The notes below the pieces were generated by a model. The model saw nothing but the letters and a program-made list of their open reading frames with translations, was not told where the DNA came from and searched no databases. From contig NZ_JBHLUE010000017.1 in the NCBI RefSeq assembly GCF_042434095.1, forward strand, positions 324,195-388,194: a DNA stretch of 64,000 bases, given 5' to 3'. This DNA is from KBS50 sp042434095 (lineage in GTDB: Bacteria; Actinomycetota; Actinomycetes; Mycobacteriales; Micromonosporaceae). Below are positions 31,622-39,474 of this stretch, piece by piece (the first letter of the stretch is position 1; each line of letters begins with the position of its first letter). A program made the position numbers and the translations under genes.

Positions 31622-32764
31622 ATGACCTACCGCAACGACCCGTACGACCCGAAGCAGGTCGCCCTGCTCGACCCGGCCGCGCTGGCCGAGGCCGTGGACG
31701 CCGCCCGCCGCGCGTTCGCGGCCGCCGCCGATCCCGACGAGCTGACCGGACTCCGCCCGGCGCACCTCGGTGACCGGGCGCCCGTGTCGCTGGCCCGCCG
31801 GGAGATCGGCGCGCTGCCGCCGGCCGCCAAGGCCGAGGCGGGCAAGCGGGTGAACGAGGCCCGCCGGACCATCGAGGCCGGGTTCGCCGAGCGGCGCGCC
31901 GAGCTGGACCGGGCCGAGGCGGCCCGGGTGCTGGTGGCCGAGCGGGTGGACGTGACGCTGCCGTACGACCGGTGCCCGCGCGGCGCCCGGCACCCGATGA
32001 CGCTGCTGATGGAGCAGATCGGCGACCTGTTCGTGGGAATGGGCTACGAGATCGCCGAGGGTCCCGAGGCGGAGCTGGAATGGGCAAACTTCGACGCCCT
32101 GAACATCCCGCCCGATCACCCGGCCCGGGGCCTGATGGACACCGTCCACCTGGCCGCCCCCGGAACGACGGGCGCCCCCGGAACGACGGCCGCCCCCGGA
32201 ACGACGGGCGCCCCTGGAACGACGGGCGGCGCCGAGGGCTCGGGGCTGGTGCTGCGGACGCACACCTCCTCGGTGCAGGTGCGCACCATGCTGACCCGGC
32301 AGCCGCCGATCTACATCATCTGCCCGGGCCGGGTCTACCGCACCGACGAGCTGGACGCCACGCACAGCCCGGTGTTCCACCAGGTCGAGGGCCTGGTGGT
32401 GGACCGCGGCATCACGATGGCGCACCTGCGGGGCACCCTGGAGCACTTCGCCCGGATGATGTTCGGCGCCGACGCCCGGGTGCGCTGGCGGCCGCACTAC
32501 TTCCCGTTCACCGAGCCGTCGGCCGAGTTCGACGTCTGGTTCCCGCAGCACCGCGCCGGCCCGCGCTGGGTCGAGTGGGGCGGCTGCGGCATGGTCAACC
32601 CGCGGGTGCTGCGGGCCTGCGGTGTCGACCCGGAGGTCTACTCGGGCTTCGCGTTCGGCATGGGCATCGACCGGACGCTCATGCTGCGGCACGGGATCAG
32701 CGAGATTCGGGACACCTTCGAGGGCGACGTGCGGTTCAGCCGCGCCCTCGGTGTCGAGGCCTGA
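31622..32764 (+). CDS. pheS: Phenylalanyl-tRNA synthetase alpha subunit with four-copy APGTTG insertion
   Basis: Catalytic subunit of the alpha2-beta2 class II synthetase. It is 380 residues: an N-terminal coiled coil (about 1-110), then the catalytic core with RHPMTLLMEQIGDLFVGMGY, class II motif 2 (PGRVYRTDELDATHSPVFHQVEGL) represented by RVYRTDELDATHSPVFHQ, and motif 3 in AFGMGIDRTLMLRHG. Between MDTVHLA and LVLRTHTSSVQ are four tandem APGTTG-type hexapeptides (32156-32227) and a short GAEGSG segment. This loop is much shorter in most homologues. ATG 31622 is supported by the family N-terminus. Confidence 0.97.
   Translation: MTYRNDPYDPKQVALLDPAALAEAVDAARRAFAAAADPDELTGLRPAHLGDRAPVSLARREIGALPPAAKAEAGKRVNEARRTIEAGFAERRAELDRAEAARVLVAERVDVTLPYDRCPRGARHPMTLLMEQIGDLFVGMGYEIAEGPEAELEWANFDALNIPPDHPARGLMDTVHLAAPGTTGAPGTTAAPGTTGAPGTTGGAEGSGLVLRTHTSSVQVRTMLTRQPPIYIICPGRVYRTDELDATHSPVFHQVEGLVVDRGITMAHLRGTLEHFARMMFGADARVRWRPHYFPFTEPSAEFDVWFPQHRAGPRWVEWGGCGMVNPRVLRACGVDPEVYSGFAFGMGIDRTLMLRHGISEIRDTFEGDVRFSRALGVEA
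32156..32227. repeat. 18-bp tandem repeat x4 inside pheS
   Basis: Four in-frame units at 32156, 32174, 32192 and 32210 encoding APGTTG, APGTTA, APGTTG and APGTTG. Three of four units are identical apart from single synonymous or Gly/Ala changes, indicating recent expansion. Confidence 0.92.
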
Positions 32765-32789
32765 GCCGAAGCGGACAACGGGAGAACTG

Positions 32790-35369
32790 ATGCGCGTTTC
32801 ACTGTCCTGGCTCCGCGAGCACGTCGCGCTGCCCGCCGAGCTGAGCCTGGCCGAGCTGGACGACGCCCTGGTGCGGCTCGGCCTGGAGCCGGAGTCCATC
32901 GTGGACCTGCGGGAGACCGTGACCGGACCGCTGGTGGTCGGCGAGGTCCTGGAGATCGAGGAGCTGACCGGCTTCAAGAAGCCGATCCGGTTCTGCCGGG
33001 TCGACGTCGGCGCCGCCAACGGCACCGGCGAGCCGCAGGAGATCGTCTGCGGCGCCCGGAACTTCGCGGTGGGCGACCGGGTGGTGGTGATCCTGCCCGG
33101 CGGCGTGCTGCCGGGGAACTTCGCCATCGGCGCCCGCAAGACGTACGGGCGCAACTCCAACGGCATGATCTGCTCGGCCCGCGAGCTGGGCCTCGGCGAC
33201 GACCACTCCGGCATCATCGTGCTGCCGCCCGACACGCCGGGCAAGCCCGGCGACGACGCCCGCCCGCTGGTCGGGCTGGACGACGTGATCGTCGAGGTCG
33301 AGGTCAGCCCGGACCGGGGGTACGCGCTGAGCGTCCGGGGCATCGCCCGGGAGCTGTCGCACTCGCTCGGCGTGCCGTTCACCGATCCCGGCCTGGTCCC
33401 GGCGCCCGGCGGCACGGCCGAGCCGGCGTACCCGATCGAGGTCCGCGACACCGTCGGCTGCGACCGGTTCGCGGCGCGGCTGGTCCGCGGCGTCGATCCG
33501 GCCGCGCGGACGCCGGACTGGATGGCCCGCCGGCTCACCGTGGCCGGCATCCGGACCATCTCGCTGCCGGTGGACATCACCAACTACCTCATGGTCGAGC
33601 TGGGCCAGCCCATGCACGCCTTCGACGCGCAGCGGCTGGCCGGCGCGCTGGTGGTGCGGCGCGCCGTGTCCGGCGAGCGGATCACCACGCTGGACGGCGT
33701 CGACCGCGCGCTGGACCCGGAGGACCTGGTCATCTGCGACGCCGGGCTGCCCGGTTCGGTGGCCGGGGAGGGCGCCGGGGTGCCGGTGTCGCTGGCCGCC
33801 GTGATGGGCGGCGAGACCTCCGAGGTGGCGGAGACGACCACGGAGGTGCTGTTCGAGGCCGCGCACTGGGATCCGGTCACGGTCAGCCGCACCGCGCGCC
33901 GGCACCGGCTGTTCAGCGAGGCAGCGAAGCGCTGGGAGCGGGGCGTGGACCCGGCCCTGCCGCTGGTGGCGTTGGAGCGGGCGGTCGAGCTGCTCACCAC
34001 GTACGGCGGCGGCGCCGCGACGGCCGGCATCACCGACCACAACCATGTGCGGCCGCGCACGCCCATCATCCTGGACGCCGGCCTGCCCACCCGGCGGGTC
34101 GGCGTGGAGTACCCGCCGGCCCGGGTGGCGGCGCTGCTCGAGGAGGTCGGTTGCCAGGTGGCGGCCGGCGCCGACCGGATGGTCGAGGATCCCGGCGCGG
34201 TGGGCCAGGCGGGGGCCGGCGGCACAGCCCTCGCGGTCACCCCGCCGACCTGGCGGCCCGACCTGACCGACCCGGCCGACCTGGTCGAGGAGGTGGCACG
34301 GCTCGACGGGTACGACAAGATCCCGGCCGTGCTGCCGCCCGCGCCGCCCGGTCGCGGCCTGACGCCCGAGCAGCGGCGCCGCCGGGCCGTCGCGCGAGCG
34401 CTGGCCGAGCACGGGTACGTCGAGGTGGCGCCGTGGCCGTTCGCCGCGCCGGAGCTGGCCGACCAGTTCGGGCTGGCCGCCGACGATCCGCGGCGGAACG
34501 CGATCCGGCTGGCCAACCCGCTGGCCGACACCGAGCCGCTGCTGCGGACCTCGCTGCTCGGGCCGCTGCTGCAGGTGCTCCGCCGCAATCTCGGCCGGGG
34601 CTTCCGCGATCTCGCGCTGTACGAGATCGGCCCGGTGTTCCTGTCCCGCCCCGGCGCCGGCGCGCCGCCGGCCATGGGCGTGGACCGCCGACCCACCGAG
34701 GCCGAGTTCGCGGCCGCCGACGCGGTGGTGCCGGACCAGCCCCGGCACGTGGCCGTCGTGCTGGCCGGCGAGGTCGACCCGGCCGGTTGGTGGGGTCCGG
34801 GCCGCCCGGCCGGCTGGGCCGACGCGGTGCAGGCCGGCCGGATCGTGCTGGCCGCCGCGGGCATCCCGGCGGACCGGGTGACGGTGCGGGCCGCCGAGCG
34901 GGTGCCGTGGCACCCCGGCCGCTGTGCCGAGCTGCGGGTGGACGACACCGTGGTGGGGTACGCGGGCGAGCTGCATCCGGCCGTGCTGGCCACGCTGGAG
35001 CTGCCCCGCCGTACCAGCGCGATGGAGCTGGACCTGGACGCGGTGCCGCCGGCCCCGGTGCGGGCCGCGCCCCGGGTGTCCGGCTTCCCGCCCGCGCTGA
35101 TCGACGTGGCGCTGGTGGTGGACGACGCGGTGCCCGCGGACGACGTGCGGCAGGCCCTCGTGGACGGCGCGGGCGAGTTGCTGGAGTCGATCGGGCTGTT
35201 CGACGTCTACGCCTCGGAGCAGCTCGGCGCCGGCCGGCGGTCGCTGGCGTACAACCTCACCTTCCGGGCGCCGGACCGGACGCTGACCGCCGAGGAGGCG
35301 GTGGCGGCCCGGGACGCGGCCGTGGCCGAGGCCGCCCGCCGGCACGGCGCCACCCTCCGCGGCGCGTAG
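32790..35369 (+). CDS. pheT: Phenylalanyl-tRNA synthetase beta subunit
   Basis: 859 residues, typical of bacterial PheT. Domain order: N-terminal B1 start (MRVSLSWLREHVALP), tRNA-binding OB domain (about 40-155, with ARNFAVGDRVVVILPGG), B3/B4 editing region (about 210-400, including DITNYLMVELGQPMHAFDA), B5, the inactive synthetase-like core, and the C-terminal anticodon-binding FDX domain (from about 765, GFPPALIDVALVVDD and LTFRAPDRTLTAEEA). GGGAG precedes ATG 32790, 25 bp after pheS. Confidence 0.97.
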   Translation: MRVSLSWLREHVALPAELSLAELDDALVRLGLEPESIVDLRETVTGPLVVGEVLEIEELTGFKKPIRFCRVDVGAANGTGEPQEIVCGARNFAVGDRVVVILPGGVLPGNFAIGARKTYGRNSNGMICSARELGLGDDHSGIIVLPPDTPGKPGDDARPLVGLDDVIVEVEVSPDRGYALSVRGIARELSHSLGVPFTDPGLVPAPGGTAEPAYPIEVRDTVGCDRFAARLVRGVDPAARTPDWMARRLTVAGIRTISLPVDITNYLMVELGQPMHAFDAQRLAGALVVRRAVSGERITTLDGVDRALDPEDLVICDAGLPGSVAGEGAGVPVSLAAVMGGETSEVAETTTEVLFEAAHWDPVTVSRTARRHRLFSEAAKRWERGVDPALPLVALERAVELLTTYGGGAATAGITDHNHVRPRTPIILDAGLPTRRVGVEYPPARVAALLEEVGCQVAAGADRMVEDPGAVGQAGAGGTALAVTPPTWRPDLTDPADLVEEVARLDGYDKIPAVLPPAPPGRGLTPEQRRRRAVARALAEHGYVEVAPWPFAAPELADQFGLAADDPRRNAIRLANPLADTEPLLRTSLLGPLLQVLRRNLGRGFRDLALYEIGPVFLSRPGAGAPPAMGVDRRPTEAEFAAADAVVPDQPRHVAVVLAGEVDPAGWWGPGRPAGWADAVQAGRIVLAAAGIPADRVTVRAAERVPWHPGRCAELRVDDTVVGYAGELHPAVLATLELPRRTSAMELDLDAVPPAPVRAAPRVSGFPPALIDVALVVDDAVPADDVRQALVDGAGELLESIGLFDVYASEQLGAGRRSLAYNLTFRAPDRTLTAEEAVAARDAAVAEAARRHGATLRGA

Positions 35370-35376
35370 CCCTCGG

Positions 35377-35922
35377 ATGCGGATCTGGCTGATCGTGGCG
35401 GCCGTCGTCGTGGCGGCGGCCGCCGCGGGGCTGGGCTGGCTCCGCCGGCACCTGGTCCGGGTCTCGGTGGTGGGCCGCAGCATGGAGCCGACCCTGCGGG
35501 CCGGGGATCGGGTGCTGGCCCGCCGGGTGCCGTTGACCGCGGTGCGCCCCGGCGACGTGGTCGTGGTGCGCGCCCCGGCCCGGATGGCCGGTCCGGCCGG
35601 GCCCGGCGGCCCGGGCGGCGACGCCGCGCCAGCGGCCGCCGTCGGGCCCGGGCGGCCGGCGCGGCGCGGCGGATCCGGCCCGGACCCGGCGCAGCGGCCC
35701 GCCCGGGGCCTGCTGATCAAGCGGGCGTACGCGGTGCCCGGTGATCCGGTGCCGGTGGACCGGGTGCCGGCGCTGCGCGGCGGCGCGGACCGGGTCCCGG
35801 CCGGCAGCCTCGTGGTGCTGGGCGACAACCCGCCGTTCAGCTACGACTCCCGGGAGTGCGGCTACATCCCGGCCGCCGACGTGATCGGGGTGGTGATCCG
35901 GCCGCGCCTGCCCGGCCCGTGA
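35377..35922 (+). CDS. S26-family type I signal peptidase
   Basis: Membrane-anchored serine protease of 181 residues. One N-terminal helix (about 3-20), catalytic Ser35 in VGRSMEPTL, the GDRVLARR strand, catalytic Lys115 in LLIKRAYAVPGD and the GDNPPFSYDSRECGY block (box E). A Gly/Pro/Arg-rich insert (about 70-108) separates the Ser and Lys boxes. ATG 35377 lies 7 bp after pheT, so it may ride on pheST transcription. Just downstream, on the other strand, is a Cys-rich peptide with an AAAG cleavage-like site, and export and redox genes. A dedicated leader-peptidase role is therefore plausible, although a general secretory role is equally possible. Confidence 0.9.
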   Translation: MRIWLIVAAVVVAAAAAGLGWLRRHLVRVSVVGRSMEPTLRAGDRVLARRVPLTAVRPGDVVVVRAPARMAGPAGPGGPGGDAAPAAAVGPGRPARRGGSGPDPAQRPARGLLIKRAYAVPGDPVPVDRVPALRGGADRVPAGSLVVLGDNPPFSYDSRECGYIPAADVIGVVIRPRLPGP

Positions 35923-35987
35923 CCGGCGCGGCCTACCCGCCGACGCGGCCGTCCATCCGGGGTTTCCCGGGCGCGCCGCGGTGTGTT

Positions 35988-36045
35988 GGCGCGGGCCTGC
36001 TGCGGGCGGTGGGCGCGCGGGCCTGCTGCGGGTGGTGGGCGCGCC
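35988..36045. repeat. About 26-bp tandem repeat x2
   Basis: Two near-identical units containing GCGGGCCTGCTGCGGG lie in the 150-bp gap between the signal peptidase and the convergent peptide gene. They are GC-rich and could form a bidirectional terminator. Confidence 0.7.
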
Positions 36046-36073
36046 GCTAACCGCGCGACGCGCCCGGTCCCGC

Positions 36074-36289
36074 TCAGCAGAGCGACACCACGCTGGCCGC
36101 TCCCGCGAAGCAGTTGTAGCCGCACGAGCCGCAGGTGTAGCCGCAGCTGGCCGTGTAGTGGCACCGCTTGAAGTAGCAGGTCCCACAGGTGGCGCACCAC
36201 GGGTCCGGCGGGCAGCCCGCCGCCGCGGTCACCTTGGGCACGAACATGCCGAGCATGCGCTCGCCCAGGGCCTCCAGTCGACTGAACAT
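36074..36289 (-). CDS. 71-residue cysteine-rich peptide, candidate secreted disulfide-rich precursor
   Basis: No family recognised. The N-terminal part (1-25, MFSRLEALGERMLGMF then VPKVTAAAG) is amphipathic and cysteine-free. The C-terminal part holds ten cysteines at 26, 32, 35, 38, 43, 49, 53, 56, 60 and 71, with aromatic and glycine spacers (CGYTCGSCGYNC). Ala22-Ala23-Ala24 before Gly-Cys fits an A-x-A signal-peptidase site. A strong Shine-Dalgarno (GGGAGGTGA) precedes the ATG at 36289, and SARP-type repeats lie upstream. The neighbouring S26 peptidase, MauE/MauD-like redox pair, ABC exporter and SARP suggest that it is exported, cleaved and disulfide-bonded. A metal-binding role for the CxxC pairs is an alternative. 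Confidence 0.82.
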   Translation of the reverse strand: MFSRLEALGERMLGMFVPKVTAAAGCPPDPWCATCGTCYFKRCHYTASCGYTCGSCGYNCFAGAASVVSLC

Positions 36290-36321
36290 CGTTCACCTCC
36301 CTCGTCGTCGGTCGAAGCCGC

Positions 36322-36353
36322 ACCGTATGACGCACAGATACAGCACGGATACA
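36322..36353 (-). promoter_or_regulatory. SARP-type promoter of the Cys-rich peptide gene
   Basis: On the minus strand TGTATCCGTGC (36353-36343) and TGTATCTGTGC (36342-36332) are adjacent direct repeats with an 11-bp period. The second heptamer (TGTATCT) ends 8 bp before TACGGT (36327-36322), a -10-like hexamer. Heptamers in 11-bp register, 8 bp from the -10, is the architecture recognised by SARP activators. Confidence 0.65.
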
Positions 36354-36381
36354 CCCGGTCAGCGCCCGCGATCGCCGGCGA

Positions 36382-36413
36382 TGTATGTCCGCTGTACCTC
36401 CGGCTCCTAGCGT
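36382..36413 (+). promoter_or_regulatory. SARP-type promoter of the MauE-like operon
   Basis: On the plus strand TGTATGTCCGC (36382-36392) and TGTACCTCCGG (36393-36403) are adjacent 11-bp repeats. The second heptamer (TGTACCT) ends 8 bp before TAGCGT (36408-36413). It mirrors the promoter at 36322-36353 in spacing and in the TGTA core. Confidence 0.65.
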
Positions 36414-36443
36414 TGGCCCGGCGTCGAGGCGAGGAGGCGGATC

Positions 36444-37001
36444 ATGCGGTACGTCGAACTGACCGGCCGGCTGCTGCTCGCCCTGGTGTTCCTCGCGGCG
36501 GTCGTCGGCAAGCTGCGGAGCCGGGCCGCCTTCGCCGGCTTCGTCGGGTCGGTCGAGGCGTTCGGGCTGCTGCCCCGGCGCCGGGTCCGGCCCGTCGCCG
36601 GGCTGGCCGTCGCCGTCGAGGCCGCGGTGGTGCCGCTGCTCGCCGTGCCGGCCGCGGCGCCCGCCGGCTACGCCGCGGCGGCCGCCCTGCTCGCGGTGCT
36701 CACCGGGGCCATCCTCGCCGCCCTCCGCCGGGGGCGCCGGCCGGCCTGCCACTGCTTCGGTACGGCCGGCGCGCCGATCGGTCCCCGGCATGTCGTCCGC
36801 AACGTGCTGCTGTTCCTGGTGGCCGCCGCGGGGCTGGCGGCGTCCCCGATGGCGGGCGCCGGCCCACCGGCCGGGGCCGCCGGACGGCTGCTGGCGCTGG
36901 CCGCCGCGGCGCCGCTGGCCGCCCTGGTGGTCCGGCTGGACGACCTCGCCGCCCTGTTCGCCCCGGCGCCGTCCGCGCCCGCCCGGCCGCCGTACCGCTG
37001 A
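36444..37001 (+). CDS. MauE-like (DoxX-related) redox membrane protein
   Basis: 185 residues with about four to five hydrophobic segments (7-25, 47-70, 74-95, 110-130, 137-158). A cytoplasm/membrane-edge CxC motif in CHCFG (C102, C104) followed by a basic-PRHVVRN segment is the MauE family hallmark. In methylotrophs MauE together with MauD is needed to form the disulfides of the small methylamine dehydrogenase subunit. No methylamine dehydrogenase gene is present here; the Cys-rich peptide is the likely client. GAGGAGG precedes ATG 36444. First gene of an operon with the thioredoxin-like and ABC genes. Confidence 0.85.
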   Translation: MRYVELTGRLLLALVFLAAVVGKLRSRAAFAGFVGSVEAFGLLPRRRVRPVAGLAVAVEAAVVPLLAVPAAAPAGYAAAAALLAVLTGAILAALRRGRRPACHCFGTAGAPIGPRHVVRNVLLFLVAAAGLAASPMAGAGPPAGAAGRLLALAAAAPLAALVVRLDDLAALFAPAPSAPARPPYR

Positions 37002-37032
37002 TCCGCACCACCGTCCTGTGAAGGAGAGACCC

Positions 37033-37569
37033 ATGCTGCTCGCCGTCGCCGTCGTCCTCGTCGGCGCCCTCGGACTGGTCAACCTCGTCCTCATGCTCGG
37101 CGTCATCCGGCGGTTGCGCGAGCACACCGAGCTGCTCAGCGGCCGCCAGGAGCCGGCGCCGCAGGCGATGCTCGAACCCGGCTCCATCCCGGGTGACTTC
37201 ACCTCCACCACCGTGGACGGGCGGGTCCTCGGCCGGGGCGACCTGCCGCCGATGACCCTGGTGGCGTTCGTCTCCCCGGCCTGCGACATGTGTGAGGCGC
37301 AGATTCCCGACCTGCTGGACCGGGCGCGCAGCATGCCGGGCGGTCCGGACCACGTCTGGGTCGTGGTGGTCGGCAAGGGCGCCGAGACGACGCCGTACGC
37401 CGACCGGTTCGCCGGGGTGGCCACGGTCTTCATCGAGCCGGGCTCGGGTCCGCTGCCGCTCGCCTTCGGCATCAAGGGCTTCCCGGCGTTCGGGCTGGTC
37501 GACGAGCACGGGATCGTGGCGGCCAACACGTTCGGGATCGCCCGGTTGGACCTCCCGGTGGCTCGATGA
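37033..37569 (+). CDS. MauD/TlpA-like membrane-anchored thioredoxin
   Basis: 178 residues. A single N-terminal membrane helix (2-22) anchors a thioredoxin-fold domain outside the cytoplasm. FVSPACDMCEAQ carries the redox pair C84-x-x-C87, and the cis-proline loop is GFPAFGLVD. A MauD-type IPGDF segment precedes the strand. It would exchange disulfides with the MauE-like protein or the Cys-rich peptide. AAGGAGAG precedes ATG 37033. The stop overlaps the ABC gene by ATGA, so the three genes are coupled. Confidence 0.88.
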   Translation: MLLAVAVVLVGALGLVNLVLMLGVIRRLREHTELLSGRQEPAPQAMLEPGSIPGDFTSTTVDGRVLGRGDLPPMTLVAFVSPACDMCEAQIPDLLDRARSMPGGPDHVWVVVVGKGAETTPYADRFAGVATVFIEPGSGPLPLAFGIKGFPAFGLVDEHGIVAANTFGIARLDLPVAR

Positions 37570-39446
37570 GTCCGGCGGCGCCCGCCGGTCGCCGGAGGCG
37601 CGCCGCCCGCGCCCTGCGGTCGGCCCGGGCGGCGTTCGGGCTGGCCGTCCGGGCCGCGCCCGGAGCGACCGCCGCGGACGTGGTCAGCACGGTCCTGCTC
37701 GGGCTCACCCCGGTGCTGACGGCCTGGCTGACCAAGCTGGTGATCGACCGGTTGACCACCGGCGGGCTGTCCGCGCGCGAGGTGGTGACGCTCGGCGTCG
37801 GGCTCACCCTGCTCGGCTCGACCGCGGCGGCGCTGCCGCACCTGCGCCGGTACCTCGAGGCCGAGCGGACCCGGGCGGTCTCCCGGCTGGTCCGCCAGCG
37901 CCTGTACGCGGCGGTGCAGCGCTTCGTGGGGTTGGCCCGGCTGGAGGACCCGGCGTTCCAGGACCGGCTCCAAGTGGCCCAGCAGACCGGCCACATCGGA
38001 CCGGGTCAGCTCGCCGGCAACACGTTGGCGGCGTTGCAGAGCCTCATCGGGATGACCGGCTTCCTTGGCGTCCTCGTGGCCATGAGCCCCCCGACGGCCG
38101 TGCTGGTGCTGCTGGCCGCGGTGCCCACGCTGGTGATCCAGCTCCGGCTCAACCGGCGCCGGGTGGCCATGATGGTGAACCTCGAGCACTTCCAGCGGCG
38201 GGACATGTTTTTCGCGCAGCTCCTGGTCGGCATCCCGGCCGCCAAGGAGGTCCGGCTGTTCGGCCTCGGCCGGTACTTCGGCGACCGGATGCTGGCCGAG
38301 CTGCGCGGGATGCACGCCCAGGAGCACCGGCTGGACCGGCGGGAGATGCGCGCCCAGGCGACGCTGGGGCTGCTCGGCGCGGTGGCGGCGGGCACCGGAA
38401 TCATCTACACGGTCGGCATCGCCCGGTCGGGGTCCGCCACGGCCGGCGACGTGGCCTTGTTCCTGGCCGCCGTGCCGGGGGTGCAGAGCGCGCTGGCCGG
38501 CATCGTCGGCCAGCTCGGCACCATGCACCAGGCCCTGCTGATGTTCGCGCACTACCAGGCGGTGGTGGAGGCCGAGCCGGACCTGCCCCGGCCCGCCGCG
38601 CCCGCGCCCACCCCCGCGCTGCGCAGCCGGATCGAGCTGCGGGACGTCTGGTTCCGCTATTCGCCGGAGCACCCGTGGGTGTTGCGCGGCGTCGATCTGG
38701 ACCTGCCGTACGGCTCGACGGTGGCGCTGGTCGGGCTGAACGGCGCCGGCAAGAGCACGCTGGTGAAGCTGCTCTGCCGGTTCTACGACCCGGAGCGCGG
38801 ATCGATCCGGTGGGAGGGCACGGACCTGCGGGACCTCGACCCGGCCGCGCTGCGGGAGCGGATCGGCGTGGTGTTCCAGGACTTCATGGCGTACGACCTG
38901 ACCGCGGCCGAGAACATCGGGGTGGGCGACCTCGGCTCGGCCGGCGACCGGGACCGGCTGCGCGCGGCGGCCCGGGCGGCGGGCGCCGACGAGGTGCTGG
39001 ACCGGTTGCCCCGTGGCTACGACACCCTGCTTACCAGGGTGTTCCACGACGGCGACGACGGTTGCGCCGGGGTGGTGCTGTCCGGCGGCCAGTGGCAGCG
39101 GGTGGCGCTGGCCCGGGCGTTCCTGCGGGCGAACCGCGACCTGTTGATCCTGGACGAACCCAGCTCGGGCCTGGACGCCGAGGCGGAGCACGACCTGCAC
39201 CGCCGGCTGCGCGACCTGCGTACGGGCGCCACCAGCCTGCTCATCTCACACCGGCTCAACGCGGTTCGGGAGGCCGACCTGATCGTCGTGCTCGACGAGG
39301 GCCGGGTGGTCGAGCGGGGCAACCATGCCGAGCTGCTGGCCCGCGGCGGCCGCTACGCCCGCCTCTTCGCCCTGCAGTCCCGCGGCTATCGCGACCCCGG
39401 CCCGGAGGAAAGCAAGGGCCCCCTGTTATCGCTCTCCGATATATAA
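37566..39446 (+). CDS. ABC exporter, fused permease-ATPase
   Basis: 626 residues. A six-helix type IV exporter membrane domain (about 20-330) is followed by the nucleotide-binding domain with Walker A GLNGAGKST (390-398), Q-loop VVFQDFMAYDLT, signature LSGGQWQR, Walker B LLILDEPSSGLD and switch SHRLN. No C39 peptidase domain is present, so any leader cleavage must come from another protease such as the adjacent S26 enzyme. Likely exports the peptide as a homodimer. The last residues (GPLLSLSDI) are encoded by dispersed element A, which also supplies a TTA codon (39424-39426) and the TAA stop. Confidence 0.92.
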   Translation: MSPAAPAGRRRRAARALRSARAAFGLAVRAAPGATAADVVSTVLLGLTPVLTAWLTKLVIDRLTTGGLSAREVVTLGVGLTLLGSTAAALPHLRRYLEAERTRAVSRLVRQRLYAAVQRFVGLARLEDPAFQDRLQVAQQTGHIGPGQLAGNTLAALQSLIGMTGFLGVLVAMSPPTAVLVLLAAVPTLVIQLRLNRRRVAMMVNLEHFQRRDMFFAQLLVGIPAAKEVRLFGLGRYFGDRMLAELRGMHAQEHRLDRREMRAQATLGLLGAVAAGTGIIYTVGIARSGSATAGDVALFLAAVPGVQSALAGIVGQLGTMHQALLMFAHYQAVVEAEPDLPRPAAPAPTPALRSRIELRDVWFRYSPEHPWVLRGVDLDLPYGSTVALVGLNGAGKSTLVKLLCRFYDPERGSIRWEGTDLRDLDPAALRERIGVVFQDFMAYDLTAAENIGVGDLGSAGDRDRLRAAARAAGADEVLDRLPRGYDTLLTRVFHDGDDGCAGVVLSGGQWQRVALARAFLRANRDLLILDEPSSGLDAEAEHDLHRRLRDLRTGATSLLISHRLNAVREADLIVVLDEGRVVERGNHAELLARGGRYARLFALQSRGYRDPGPEESKGPLLSLSDI

Positions 39447-39462
39447 GGCCCTTCCTAACCGC
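39408..39462. repeat. Dispersed hairpin element A, copy 2, overlapping the end of the ABC gene
   Basis: AAGGGCCCCCTGTTATCG on one side and CGATATATAAGGCCCTTCC on the other form the same inverted pair as at 939-992, though more diverged. It supplies the final codons and stop of the ABC exporter and sits between two convergent genes, where it could terminate both. Confidence 0.7.
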
Positions 39463-39474
39463 GAATCCGGGCGC

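Noticed and set aside
36444..37569. Methylamine dehydrogenase cluster suggested by MauE and MauD homologues
   Set aside because: No genes for the large or small dehydrogenase subunit, MauG or amicyanin are present, so the pair is read as a general disulfide system.
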